The notes: generated by a model not told the origin, from the sequence alone. A stretch of DNA of 64,000 bases from Xanthomonas sp. 3793 (GCF_024806835.1 NZ_JANTYU010000002.1:434001-498000), one strand, 5' to 3'. Shown: positions 43,400 through 52,437, counted from the first letter of the stretch. Made by a program: numbers and translations.

Positions 43400-46240
43400 A
43401 TGAAGAAGAAAGACGTCGCCAGGACTGTCCTGGCCTCGGCGTTGGCTGTGGCGTTGACTGCGTGTGGCGGCGGTGGTGGCGGAGGCGGTATTCGCCCGAC
43501 CACGCCGAGCGCACCGCCACCGACCTCGCCACCTCCGCCGCCGCCTACCTCACCGCCGCCGCCTCCACCGCCGGTCACTGCACCGACGCCGGAACCGGCA
43601 ATCGACGCGCATCTGGCATTGACCAATGCACGTGCCGCGCAGGCACTTGGCTTTAATGGCGCGGGCTATCGCATCGGCGTCATCGACAGCGGCATCAACG
43701 CCAATCATCCTGCCTTGCAGGGCCGGGTGAGCGACAGCTTTATCTATGTCGACCCGCGTACCAACAATGTTGCGGTGGGCGATGTAGTCGGGCATGGCAC
43801 GGTTGTCGCCGAGCTGGCGGCCGGGCGTGCGGTGGGGCAGTGGCCGGGCGGCATTGCGCCGGGTGCGGGCCTGGTGTCGGCGCGCATCATCAGCGACCGC
43901 GCGCCGGTGGACGATGGCAGTGGCCAGGGCAATGAAGTCGACGGCCCGCTCGGTCTGGGTCCGGTGCATGCCGACCTGATCGGCGCAGGCGTGCGCATCA
44001 TGAATAACTCATGGGGCGGCCTGTACTGGAACGACCCGACGGTGACCAATCAGATCGCGCAGGAATACCGCTCCTTCATCATCGGCAACGATGGCCTGGT
44101 GGTGTTCGCCTCGGGCAACGAGTCGCGCGCGCAGCCGTCCGATACTGCCGCGTTGCCGAGTCAGCCCGGACCGAACGGAACGCTTCCGGCCGCCGACCTG
44201 GAGCGTGGCTGGCTGGTGGTCGGCGCGCTGGACACCGCCAATCCCACGCAGCTGGCGTCGTACTCCAATGCCTGCGGCGTGGCGATGCGTTATTGCCTGG
44301 TGGCACCGGGCACGTCGCTGTTCATCGACCCCGATGCAACCGCCAGCAACATCCGTTACTTCTACGGCAGCGGCACCTCGTTTGCGGCGCCCCTGGTATC
44401 GGGTGCAGCGGCACTGGTGTGGCAGGCGTTTCCGTATTTCAACAACGATCTGGTACGTCAGACGCTGTTGGGCACGGCCACCGATCTGGGCGCGGCCGGC
44501 GTCGATCCGACGTTCGGCTACGGCCTGCTCAACGTTGGCAAGGCGGTGCTGGGGCCGGCGCGGTTCGATTGGGGGACGGTAGATGTCACGGTCAACACCT
44601 TGCGGTCGACCTGGGCCAACGACATCAGCGGCGGCGGTGGCCTGATCAAGCGCGGCACCGGCACGCTGGTGTTGGGCAGCGACGCCAATACCTTCACCGG
44701 CGACACCCAGGTACTTGGGGGAACCTTACAGACGGCCAGTCTGCAAAGCGCGCGGGTTGGCATTGCCAATGGCGCGAGCCTGGTCGCAGCCGGCAGGATC
44801 GGCGGTCGTGTCGACAATGCCGGCACCTTGCAGGTCAACAGCGCGCTGCTCTCGGTCAACGGCAATTACAGCCAGGCCAGCAACGGACGCTTGGCGCTGA
44901 CTGTGGGCGACCGCATGAACGTCGCCGGCACCGCAACCATTGCAGGCGACCTGCAATTGCTCGGGCGGCGCAATTACGTCGTCGACAACGTCACCTATCC
45001 GGTGCTGCAGGCGACCAATGGCTTGCAGGGAACCTTCGCCTCGCTCAGCAACGGGCCGGCAGTGACCTTCCTCAACGCTACCATGAGCTACGACGCCAAC
45101 ACCGCGTACGTGTCGCTGCAGCGCATGGATGTCACCGCCGTCGCCGCTTCGCTTGGCGCGGTCGGCACGGCATCGATGGATTCGGCAATCCGCGTCGAAC
45201 AGGCGTTCCAGAAGGTCGATGCGCAGCAGCTGCAGGGCAACGGCGGCATCAGCAGCGGTTTCATTCGTGCCGCGGCGGCATTGCAGCAATCACCCGATGC
45301 CAAGACCGCTGCGGATTCGCTGCGCAGCCTGTCCGGACGCGCGCATGCTGCGTCGGCAGCGATGAGCTTCGACACCATCGATCTGGGCCGGCGCGCGTTG
45401 TCTGCGCATTTCGATGGCCTGTCGCAACAGCCGCGCATGCTGGGCACCTGGCAGCGTGCGCTGGGCGGGCCGGGCGAGGGCGGGGTGACCACCGCAGGAT
45501 TCGCTACCTCCGGCTGGATGATGGGCAACGATCTGCGCCTGGCGTCTGGCGCAGTCACCGGTTTCGCTTTCGGCGAAACCCGTTCCAGCAGCCTGGGCGA
45601 TCTGGACGGCGCACGTGGCCGCGATCGGCAGGTGCAGGCGCAACTTTACTGGGGCACGACGCTGGGCTCGGCGTACACGCTGGGCCAGCTGGGCTTCGGT
45701 AACGTCAACCGGCAGATCGAGCGCAACCTGCAACTGGGCGAAGACCGCAGCAGCGCCTTCAGCGATTACAGCGGCAGCTATCTCAGCGGCAACCTGGAGA
45801 CCGGGTATCGCTGGGGCCATGCGGCTGCGTCGCTGACGCCGTACATGGGCCTGGATTACGTGCGCCTGCGTAGCGAAGGTTTCCGCGAAAGCGGTGGCGA
45901 TGGCTTCGGCCTGCGTGCCGATGCAAGCACGTCTTCGCGCACGCAGGTGCTGGCGGGTGTGCGTTCGGCGTATCGCTGGCGCGGCCTGCAACTGGGCGGT
46001 TATGCCGAATGGCAGCAGGCGTTGAGCAGCCAGGGGTTGATGCTGGATGCCAGCTTCACCGGTGTTGAAGCATGGGCACCGATGAGCGGCATGCAGCCGG
46101 CGCGCTCGGGCGGCGTGTTCGGCATTGCGGCCTCGGCGCCGTTGGGCCAGCAGAGCCAGCTGCGTTTCGGCTACGACCAACGCGTCGGTGAGCGCGGCGA
46201 CGACCGCGCGTTGAGCCTGAAGTACAGCGCCGATTTCTGA
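43400..46240 (+). CDS. lipoprotein-type subtilisin autotransporter (SphB1-like)
   Basis: The 946-residue protein has a signal peptide ending in a lipobox LTAC (Cys22) followed by eight Gly and a Pro-rich stretch. A subtilase domain follows, with Asp96 in VIDSG, His132 in GHGT and Ser327 in GTSFAAP. A passenger linker with autotransporter repeats (GNLT-type strands, GGTLVLGSDANTFTGD) precedes the C-terminal beta-barrel ending YSADF. Such lipidated subtilases (Bordetella SphB1) are anchored at the surface and process other exported proteins. The ATG at 43400 follows GGGGAG. Confidence 0.93.
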   Translation: MKKKDVARTVLASALAVALTACGGGGGGGGIRPTTPSAPPPTSPPPPPPTSPPPPPPPVTAPTPEPAIDAHLALTNARAAQALGFNGAGYRIGVIDSGINANHPALQGRVSDSFIYVDPRTNNVAVGDVVGHGTVVAELAAGRAVGQWPGGIAPGAGLVSARIISDRAPVDDGSGQGNEVDGPLGLGPVHADLIGAGVRIMNNSWGGLYWNDPTVTNQIAQEYRSFIIGNDGLVVFASGNESRAQPSDTAALPSQPGPNGTLPAADLERGWLVVGALDTANPTQLASYSNACGVAMRYCLVAPGTSLFIDPDATASNIRYFYGSGTSFAAPLVSGAAALVWQAFPYFNNDLVRQTLLGTATDLGAAGVDPTFGYGLLNVGKAVLGPARFDWGTVDVTVNTLRSTWANDISGGGGLIKRGTGTLVLGSDANTFTGDTQVLGGTLQTASLQSARVGIANGASLVAAGRIGGRVDNAGTLQVNSALLSVNGNYSQASNGRLALTVGDRMNVAGTATIAGDLQLLGRRNYVVDNVTYPVLQATNGLQGTFASLSNGPAVTFLNATMSYDANTAYVSLQRMDVTAVAASLGAVGTASMDSAIRVEQAFQKVDAQQLQGNGGISSGFIRAAAALQQSPDAKTAADSLRSLSGRAHAASAAMSFDTIDLGRRALSAHFDGLSQQPRMLGTWQRALGGPGEGGVTTAGFATSGWMMGNDLRLASGAVTGFAFGETRSSSLGDLDGARGRDRQVQAQLYWGTTLGSAYTLGQLGFGNVNRQIERNLQLGEDRSSAFSDYSGSYLSGNLETGYRWGHAAASLTPYMGLDYVRLRSEGFRESGGDGFGLRADASTSSRTQVLAGVRSAYRWRGLQLGGYAEWQQALSSQGLMLDASFTGVEAWAPMSGMQPARSGGVFGIAASAPLGQQSQLRFGYDQRVGERGDDRALSLKYSADF

Positions 46241-46250
46241 TCGGTGTGGG

Positions 46251-46279
46251 TGATGCCCGGGTGCAACGCCCGGGCGTCA
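46251..46279 (+). terminator. GC-rich hairpin after the autotransporter gene
   Basis: TGATGCCCGGG and CCCGGGCGTCA pair over 11 positions (one G-U) around a seven-base loop, 10 bases after the stop. No T-run follows, so it may end transcription only weakly. Confidence 0.5.
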
Positions 46280-46341
46280 CGTGTGCGGCGGCCGTTGCGT
46301 TATCGCACGTGTCGTCAAACGCGGCTCGACTGCCGGCTGGC

Positions 46342-47442
46342 TTATTCGCCGCGCAATTTATGCAGAAAACGCGGTGCGGTACGGCCCAGCGGAAGTTTGA
46401 GTTTGCTGATGGCTTCGATGCGCGTCTCGGCAATCTGATCGGCCGCCTGCTGCGGTGAAACATTCAACTGCGTGGACAGGTCGAAGACCTTTTCCAGATT
46501 GTGATAAATGCTGCGGATCAGGCGCATTGCGCGTTCGCGATTGTAGCCGTCGATCTCCAGCGACACATTCATCACTCCGCCGGCATTCACCACATAATCG
46601 GGCGCATACAAAATGCCGCGCTGGTGCAGTTCTTCGCCGATGGCGGCGCTGGCGAGCTGGTTGTTGGCGGTGCCGCAGATGATCTTGGCCCTGAGCTGCG
46701 GCAAGGTGTTTTCGTTGATCGCACCTTCCAGCGCGCAGGGTGCGAACACGTCGGCCGGCACCTGGTGGATTTCGTCCGGGCGCACGGCTTCGGCGCCGTA
46801 TTCGGCCACTGCCCTGTCCACCAGCGCCTGATTCAGATCGGCGACATAGAGCTTTGCGCCGCGTTCCTTGAGCAACTTCACCAGCTCCATGCCGATATGG
46901 CCCAGGCCCTGGATGGCGATGCTCGCCTTGCCCACTTCTTCGTGACCGAGCTTGCGATTGAGCGAGGCCATCAGCGCCTGCAACGCACCGTAGGCGGTGA
47001 AGGGCGCCGGGTCGCCGGAGCCGCGGTGCACCTGATGCACGCCGGTGACGTACTCGCTCTCCAGGTAGATCTGTTCCATGTCGTTGACGTCGGTGCCGAC
47101 ATCTTCGGAGGTGATGTAGCGGCCCCCCAGCGTGTCGACAAAACGGCCGAATGCGCGAAACAGCGGCTCGCTCTTGTCGGTCTTGGGGTCGCCGATGATC
47201 ACTGCCTTGCCCCCTCCGACATTCAGCCCCGCCAGCGCGTTCTTGTAGGTCATGGTGCGGCTGAGCCGCAGCGCATCGGCGAGCGCCGCCTCGCTATTGG
47301 GATACGGGCGCATGCGCACGCCGCCCAGGGCCGGGCCAAGCCGGGTGCTGTGCAGGGCGATGATGGCCTTGAGGCCGGCATCGCGGTTGTGGCAAAAGAT
47401 CACCTGCTCGTGACCGGTGGTATCGAGGGTTTCGAAAAGCAT
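46342..47442 (-). CDS. leucine/valine dehydrogenase (ELFV family)
   Basis: The 366-residue NAD-dependent amino acid dehydrogenase has the catalytic lysine region TYKNALAGLNVGGGKA (Lys67 and Lys79) and the dinucleotide fold IQGLGHIG near 183. It deaminates leucine, valine or isoleucine oxidatively to the 2-oxo acid. This would feed the branched-chain route in which the mmsA-mmsB genes of this window degrade isobutyryl-CoA. The ATG at 47442 is the start consistent with family length; an upstream in-frame codon adds 20 residues. It follows the P4H gene on the same strand, separated by a terminator. Confidence 0.92.
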   Translation of the reverse strand: MLFETLDTTGHEQVIFCHNRDAGLKAIIALHSTRLGPALGGVRMRPYPNSEAALADALRLSRTMTYKNALAGLNVGGGKAVIIGDPKTDKSEPLFRAFGRFVDTLGGRYITSEDVGTDVNDMEQIYLESEYVTGVHQVHRGSGDPAPFTAYGALQALMASLNRKLGHEEVGKASIAIQGLGHIGMELVKLLKERGAKLYVADLNQALVDRAVAEYGAEAVRPDEIHQVPADVFAPCALEGAINENTLPQLRAKIICGTANNQLASAAIGEELHQRGILYAPDYVVNAGGVMNVSLEIDGYNRERAMRLIRSIYHNLEKVFDLSTQLNVSPQQAADQIAETRIEAISKLKLPLGRTAPRFLHKLRGE

Positions 47443-47511
47443 CGAAGGCTCCGCGGGGCTGCGTGATGTGCCTCCCCTGACGCCGGGCCTGGACCCGTGC
47501 AATGAGGAAAC

Positions 47512-47550
47512 AAAAAAGCGACGTCTGCAGACCCTGTCCGATCACGTCGC
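47512..47550 (-). terminator. terminator after the Sel1-hydroxylase gene
   Basis: Read on the minus strand, GCGACGT and ACGTCGC pair across a 19-base loop and are followed by six T (A6 at 47512-47517 on the plus strand), 49 bases after the stop at 47599. Confidence 0.55.
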
Positions 47551-47598
47551 GCTGCAACATTTTAAACCACGTCGGTAGGGCGCAGTGTATGAATCTGT

Positions 47599-48855
47599 TC
47601 ACCAATCCCGATAGCGCTGCTGCCGGAACCACAATGTCGCCAGCCACTTGGTTCCCGTGGTGACCGGCAGGCCTGCATGCAGCGAATCGGGATCGGGCTG
47701 TCCGTCGGCGTGCAGGTTGTCGAAACACACTACCGAGCCTGCGCAGGGCTGCACGCTGACACCGGCGACCGGGAATTGGGTGTGACCACCTGCCGCGACC
47801 GCATTGAGGTAGACGCAGACGGTGCGCAACCGGTTACCGGCGGCGGGACGATCCGCCGCGATCCTGCTGGCCGGCAGGTAGTCGCGGTGCGCGCGATAGT
47901 GCTCCCCTGGCGCATAACACAGCACCGACAACGGCTCGGCGTGCGTCAATGGCAGCCGTGCGCAGGCGGCCAGCCGTGCCTGCGCAACGCGGGCGGCGAA
48001 GTCTTCCAGAATCGGGTCCAGCGTGGCGCCGCGGCTGGTGCGGATCGGCGTGCGCTGGCTGCTTGCATCTTCCGGATCGACCACCTGGGAAGCACGCAGA
48101 TGCGGGCGGGCCAGCAGGATCAGCAGCCGGCACTCGTCGGCCGACAGCACGGCCGCGTGCCTTTCGATCGTTGGACTCTGGTGGAGCGGGGTCGGTGCGC
48201 TGCGTGGTGTGAAGTGAAGGTGGTCCAGCGCGATGTCACCGGCCGGATCGGGCGGCGCGATCTGCACGTCGGGTAGGGCCGTGACACCCAGTGGCTGTAA
48301 TTGCCGTAGCAGGTGATGTGCTGCATCGGGTTGGGCGGTAACGCCTTCGCCGCGCAGCAGGCGCTCGGCAAGCAGCGCTGCGGCTGGCACGTCGCCTGCC
48401 GATGCAGCCTGCTCCAGCAGGCGAACGCAGCGCTGTTGGTGTTGCGGATGATCGATTCGGCCGTGCTGGATGGCCAGCGCACGCAGCGCCGGCAGGTAGT
48501 GTGCAGCCGCTGCCGTGTGCAGCCGCGCATGCGCTTGCGTGCCCAGTTGCTCAGGATCCTGGCCGACAGCCAGCGTCGCCAGCAGGTAAGACGCGGCGGC
48601 CACGCCGTTGCGTTCGGCGTGCTGCCAGTACGCGACGGCTTGGGGGACATCCACTGGGCCGCCGATGCCGTAGGCCAGCATGCGGCCGGCTTCGATCTGG
48701 GCGGCGGCATCACCTGCAGCGGCGCCACGGACATACCAGGCCAGGGCCTGCCCGGTCTCGCCGGCGCGAACCAGCGCCTGCGCCAATGCGTTGATGGCCG
48801 CAGGCTGTCGGCTTTGTGCGGCAAGGGTGAGCTGCGCGAGGGATGGGGTGTGCAT
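47599..48855 (-). CDS. Sel1-repeat prolyl 4-hydroxylase-like 2OG-Fe(II) oxygenase
   Basis: The 418-residue protein joins N-terminal Sel1-like helical repeats (about residues 1-200, such as ALAWYVRGAAAGDAAAQ and RLLEQAASAGDVPAAALLA) to a C-terminal dioxygenase. The iron ligands are the HxD in HYRAHRDY and the distal His in LHAGLP, with the 2-oxoglutarate-binding lysine in GTKWLA. Bacterial P4H-like enzymes hydroxylate Pro or Asp in proteins. The repeats would hold the substrate; the substrate itself is unknown. No signal peptide is seen. Confidence 0.9.
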   Translation of the reverse strand: MHTPSLAQLTLAAQSRQPAAINALAQALVRAGETGQALAWYVRGAAAGDAAAQIEAGRMLAYGIGGPVDVPQAVAYWQHAERNGVAAASYLLATLAVGQDPEQLGTQAHARLHTAAAAHYLPALRALAIQHGRIDHPQHQQRCVRLLEQAASAGDVPAAALLAERLLRGEGVTAQPDAAHHLLRQLQPLGVTALPDVQIAPPDPAGDIALDHLHFTPRSAPTPLHQSPTIERHAAVLSADECRLLILLARPHLRASQVVDPEDASSQRTPIRTSRGATLDPILEDFAARVAQARLAACARLPLTHAEPLSVLCYAPGEHYRAHRDYLPASRIAADRPAAGNRLRTVCVYLNAVAAGGHTQFPVAGVSVQPCAGSVVCFDNLHADGQPDPDSLHAGLPVTTGTKWLATLWFRQQRYRDW

Positions 48856-48890
48856 GGCCGCATCCTAATGCGTGCCCCGGCACAACGCGA

Positions 48891-49391
48891 TCAGCTATCG
48901 GCAACGAGTGCCAGCTGGGTCAGATACAGGCGCAGGTCGAACTCGATCTGGTGGTAATCCGGCGTCATGTGGTTGCACAGCTGATAGAAGGCCTTGTTGT
49001 GATCGGCCTCTTTCAGGTGCGCAAGCTCGTGCGCCACGATCATCTGCAGGAACGGCTCCGGTGCATCGCGAAATACCGAGGCAATCCGAATTTCGCGACT
49101 GGCCTTGAGCCGGCCGCCGTGCACGCGCGAGATGGCGGTATGCGTGCCCAGCGCATGTTTCACCACCTGCAGGTGGTTGTCGTAGATCGCCTTGTGCAGG
49201 GTCGGCGAGGAGCGCATGTAACGCTCCTTCATTGCCTTGACGTAGTCGTACAAGTGGCGATCGGTGCGAATGCTGTGCCGCTCCGGATAGCGCCGCGCCA
49301 GTACCGCGGCGAGCTTGTCCTGTGCGATCAGCTCGCGCACCTGATCCAGGACGGCGGGCGGGTAACCGGCGAGGTAGCGAAGAGTGTCCAT
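48891..49391 (-). CDS. YgjP-like zinc metallopeptidase
   Basis: The 166-residue protein has a gluzincin motif HELAHLKEADH with the downstream NHMTPDYHQIE segment, typical of the YgjP/UPF-type (DUF45) family. The N-terminal part (LDQVRELIAQDKLAAVLARR) is helical. There is no signal peptide, so it should act in the cytoplasm. Substrates are unknown in this family. ATG at 49391 is preferred; an in-frame ATG at 49418 would add nine residues. It ends 36 bases before the Sel1-P4H start on the same strand, so the two may be cotranscribed. Confidence 0.88.
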   Translation of the reverse strand: MDTLRYLAGYPPAVLDQVRELIAQDKLAAVLARRYPERHSIRTDRHLYDYVKAMKERYMRSSPTLHKAIYDNHLQVVKHALGTHTAISRVHGGRLKASREIRIASVFRDAPEPFLQMIVAHELAHLKEADHNKAFYQLCNHMTPDYHQIEFDLRLYLTQLALVADS

Positions 49392-49811
49392 GGCGATCGA
49401 TTGATGCAAGACCTGCATGATCGCCGATGCCGGCGGCGCTGGCGAATCCGGGAAAGCGGGTGTGCTGCATGGCGTCGGAACAATTCCCGGCGATTGCTTT
49501 CACTGCCACCAGTCTCAAGTATGGACGTGCGACCGGCTCGCCCGCTGCGTGGTCGCTGTCGACCTGATGCCTCTTGCAAACGGTCTTGAGAGATAGCGAC
49601 TTTGCGATGTCCACGCACCGTCGACGCGCCTGGTCTGTGCATGATTCCTGCGCGCCATTGGCTCTGAGCACCGTCTGCGTGTGGCAGCGTGTGTCAGCTG
49701 TATTCACGAATGCGGCACATGCGGATGGGTAGCGTGCAGCGCATGTTTTGCGGCGATGTGTCGCAAGCACACGATCGAACACGGCACCGTGCCGGATTAG
49801 GAGACAACAAC
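49392..49811. other. 420-bp gap between divergent genes
   Basis: No coding region was found with a ribosome site or recognisable family. The right end carries AGGAG at 49799 for the DUF1328 gene. Confidence 0.65.
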
Positions 49812-49985
49812 ATGATCAAGTGGGCCATTATTTTCGCCATCATCGGACTGATTGCCGGTGCGCTCGGATTCGGCGGGATGGCAGGCGCTGCGATGGGGAT
49901 TGCCAAGTTCCTGTTCTGGGCCGGCATCATCATTGCCATCGTGCTGTTTGTGCTGGGCATGACGATCGCCAAGAAGGTGACCTGA
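49812..49985 (+). CDS. DUF1328 small membrane protein
   Basis: A 57-residue protein that is almost entirely hydrophobic, with two helices (about 3-24 and 33-52) separated by a Gly/Ala/Met turn ([11 protein letters not shown]). It is a member of the DUF1328 family (YtjA-like), common in Gram-negative bacteria and often induced by stress. AGGAGACAACAAC precedes the ATG. A strong terminator follows 51 bases later. Mode of action is unknown; a small stress-induced membrane component is the best description. Confidence 0.9.
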   Translation: MIKWAIIFAIIGLIAGALGFGGMAGAAMGIAKFLFWAGIIIAIVLFVLGMTIAKKVT

Positions 49986-50036
49986 CGCGCCACGTGCAGC
50001 TGGGCAGCGCCTTGCTGTCGGCTACACTTTCGCAAG

Positions 50037-50064
50037 GAGAGCGGCCACTGGCCGCTCTCTTTTT
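50037..50064 (+). terminator. Rho-independent terminator after the DUF1328 gene
   Basis: GAGAGCGGCC and GGCCGCTCTC form a perfect 10-bp stem around ACT, followed by five T. Confidence 0.9.
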
Positions 50065-50129
50065 GTCAGCGCCTTGTACGACGCGATCGTTGAAGGCGAT
50101 CTCAACCGCAACTACCTCGCGGACGCAGA

Positions 50130-50384
50130 TCAGACGCCCGTGTCGTCGGCGGTCGTGTGCAGCGCTATGTTGAGCTGGTCGATGGTCACGATCCAGTCGG
50201 CATCGTCGAGACGTTCTTCACGTAGCAACTGCGCTTGTGCAGGTGTCCAGAATGGCGCTTCTTCCACGCGCATATCGCCCGGCAAGGGCGAGTGCTTGGC
50301 GATGAAGTTGCCGATGCTGACCTCATCGGAGGGCAAGCCCAGCTGGGCGAACAGGTCAGAAAATGGGTGGACAGGTTGTTCCAT
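50130..50384 (-). CDS. DUF2789 family protein
   Basis: The 84-residue protein matches the DUF2789 pattern: an N-terminal HPFSDLFAQLGLPSD motif, an FIAKHSPLP segment and an acidic C-terminus (DDADWIVTIDQLN). The family occurs in Pseudomonas and Xanthomonas without known function. No membrane segments or catalytic residues are visible. The start is the only ATG that preserves homology. It faces the small DksA/TraR-type gene across about 140 bases. Confidence 0.88.
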   Translation of the reverse strand: MEQPVHPFSDLFAQLGLPSDEVSIGNFIAKHSPLPGDMRVEEAPFWTPAQAQLLREERLDDADWIVTIDQLNIALHTTADDTGV

Positions 50385-50527
50385 GGCAGATCCTTCGTGA
50401 GTGCGGATGACGGGTGTTGATGGCTGAATGTTAAAGCCCCCAGTTTGAGGGCACTGTGCACGGCCGGCTTGGAATTGCCTGCGCCAATGACCATATCGTC
50501 AGCCTGACCAGACAAGGTGAGACGAGC

Positions 50528-50794
50528 ATGGCGACCGGATGGGCGGGTGATGGGGCGGTGCAGGACCAAATCGATGCCACCGTCGAAGATGCGATCCAGC
50601 GAGCGCGCAGCCAGCTGCACCAGGGGCCGAGCCTGACCCATTGCGAAGAGTGCGATGCGCCGATCCCCGAAGCGCGACGCAAGGCAGTGCCTGGCGTGCA
50701 TCTGTGCGTGAACTGTCAGCAGGCGCATGACCTGGAGCAGGGCGCGCAGGGCGGCTTCAACCGTCGCGGCAGCAAGGACAGCCAGCTGCGCTGA
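50528..50794 (+). CDS. DksA/TraR-family zinc finger protein (YbiI-like)
   Basis: The 88-residue protein has a C4 zinc finger (CEEC at about 38-41 and CVNC at about 59-62) after a helical segment (IDATVEDAIQRARSQLHQG). It lacks the long coiled coil of DksA, as in YbiI/TraR-like short members. Short relatives can bind the secondary channel of RNA polymerase, but this has not been shown here. The ATG at 50528 is the start of homology; an upstream ATG at 50456 is in frame but unlikely. Confidence 0.88.
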   Translation: MATGWAGDGAVQDQIDATVEDAIQRARSQLHQGPSLTHCEECDAPIPEARRKAVPGVHLCVNCQQAHDLEQGAQGGFNRRGSKDSQLR

Positions 50795-50941
50795 ATGCGT
50801 CGGCGCGCCTGCGAATGGCTGGCGCCTCAGTTGACCTTCAACCATCCTCGACGCGAGCGGGTTGCCCCGTCAGCCGCCATGGCTTCGCGCGCTCTGCGGT
50901 TGCCAATCACCGCTACCGTACCTTACGCACCCTTTGCTGGC

Positions 50942-51535
50942 TCAATTCGCGCTGAAGCCGCTGCTCTCGCGCCACCGGCGCGTGGTGCGCTGGAAGAACA
51001 GGCTGTTCGGAACCTGCAACACGCTGCCCGCATGGTCGCCGGTTTCTTCCAGGGTGGTGTAGATCACGTTGATATCGATCACGCGCCCCTTCAGGCCGGG
51101 CTTGTCGCCACCTTCGAGCAATTCGATATGGTCGTGCAGGCGAAACGGGCGCGTGGTGATGATCAGGAAGGTGCAGAAGATATTGGACAGCACGCTCCAT
51201 GCGGCGAAGAACGCCACCGCACCGACCGCAGCAAAGCCGGTGAAGGCCGTCCACAGCGTGCCGCCAGAGACACCGGCAACGCGCAGGACCATCAGCAAGG
51301 CGCTGATCGAAATGACGAAGCTGCCAACGCGGCGGATGCCGATCATCATCTCGGCGGGCACGTTGTAGCGCGTGCACAGGCGCCGCAGCAATTGCCGCAA
51401 CAACAGCCGCACCAATCCGGCCACGGCAAGTATCAGCACGATCTTGATCGTGGGCACTGCGATTGCCAGCCACTGCGGGTTCCAGTGAGGCAACAGGCTG
51501 CGGATCATGGCGGGCAAGGGGTCGGACGCGGACAT
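50942..51535 (-). CDS. mscS: small-conductance mechanosensitive ion channel (MscS)
   Basis: The 197-residue channel protein is shorter than E. coli MscS but has the pore helix (WTAFTGFAAVGAVAFFAAW) and the beta domain (RPFRLHDHIELL, with GRVIDINVIYTTLEETGD). Three hydrophobic helices precede the pore. Such channels open under hypo-osmotic shock. The C-terminal cytoplasmic alpha-beta domain is reduced, so this may be a minimal member. The ATG at 51535 is chosen because the upstream codons (GTG 51586) add Pro-rich, unconserved sequence. Confidence 0.9.
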   Translation of the reverse strand: MSASDPLPAMIRSLLPHWNPQWLAIAVPTIKIVLILAVAGLVRLLLRQLLRRLCTRYNVPAEMMIGIRRVGSFVISISALLMVLRVAGVSGGTLWTAFTGFAAVGAVAFFAAWSVLSNIFCTFLIITTRPFRLHDHIELLEGGDKPGLKGRVIDINVIYTTLEETGDHAGSVLQVPNSLFFQRTTRRWRESSGFSAN

Positions 51536-51740
51536 CGGATCGGGCAGACATAGAGCGGGCATCCATTGTAACGGCGCAACCTGCACGCGGCAGGTGCGGG
51601 GGATGAATGCGTGGAGTGCCGAGTGTTATCGACAGCAGCGAGTGCTGTCGCTGCTAGGGACTCAAAACGCCGCGTCTCCGATGCCGAGCGTCTTGTGGTG
51701 TGCAGGCAACGCGTCTTCCGTTGCGATAGATGGTTGCCAC

Positions 51741-51989
51741 TCAGTGCCGATCACGTGCGTCATGTGTCACCAAAGCCGCCAACCGCTGCAACGTCTGCGC
51801 GATTGCGTGGACAGCCGCCCACTGATCCGGCGTGCTGGCACCGATGCAGGAGGCGTGCTTTGAACGAGTCTCCAGCAGGCAGGCCTCGATCCGCGTAGGC
51901 GTCAGCCTGAGTTGCACTTCTTGCAGCGGCAGCGCATCGGAGCAGTGGGGTGTGCACAAGGCCAGGACCAGGCCGAGCAGGTGTGGCAT
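51741..51989 (-). CDS. small secreted Cys-containing protein (hypothetical)
   Basis: An 82-residue ORF starting MPHLLGLVLALCTPHCSDA, a plausible signal peptide, followed by LQEVQLRLTPTRIEACLLE and a helix QWAAVHAIAQTLQRLAA. Two further cysteines in the mature part (EACLLE, HASCIG) could form a disulfide. GGAG lies about seven bases before the ATG at 51989, and third-position bias is GC-like, which argues for a real gene. No family is recognised. It occupies the space between mscS and the ECF operon. It could be a non-coding stretch. Confidence 0.5.
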   Translation of the reverse strand: MPHLLGLVLALCTPHCSDALPLQEVQLRLTPTRIEACLLETRSKHASCIGASTPDQWAAVHAIAQTLQRLAALVTHDARDRH

Positions 51990-52437
51990 GACGATCTCCA
52001 ATGTCGATCAGGCGTGACACCACGGTGGTGGCGGCTTGCAGCGAGATGGCGCGGGGAGCGCACGGTTGCAGACTTGGATGCGGCGGCCGGCCAAAAGGTT
52101 TAGGGCAGTCGAACAAAGGGCCGTGCTCGGCGCCAGGCGGGTGCGGCCGGGCTCGGTGCGGCATCTATCCCACGTACACGCCGGGTCCTGCGTGCCGTGT
52201 GCGCCTGCCTGACGCTGCTTGCTGCGCTTTGTCAGCCGCTTTTAGAGCGGTGGCGGCTGCCACGCGGCGTGCCACTGGCAAACACTGCGACGCCTCCAGT
52301 AGCCAGAGCGCTGGCGCCGCCCCGGATCAAGCGATGCGGGGCTGCAGGGATGCCGGCAGGTCAGTGGTCTTTCGACCGGTCTTGGAAAAGTTCGCCAGGC
52401 CTTAAACCTTTCCGTTGCCCGGCGCATCCAACTGGCT
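51990..52437. other. 448-bp gap before the ECF sigma operon
   Basis: It contains the second copy of the MITE-like element (52102-52246). No other coding or RNA feature was seen; a sigma factor promoter was not found by eye. Confidence 0.65.
52102..52246. mobile_element. second copy of the MITE-like element
   Basis: Colinear with 26821-26963: GCCAGGCGGGTGCGGCC, GCTCGGTGCGGCAT and CACGTACACGCCGG in the same order. The right end TTTGTCAGCCGCTTTTAGAG matches the terminal repeat, while the left end (AGGGCAGTCGAACAAAG) has diverged. It sits between divergent genes at 51989 and 52438. Confidence 0.65.
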
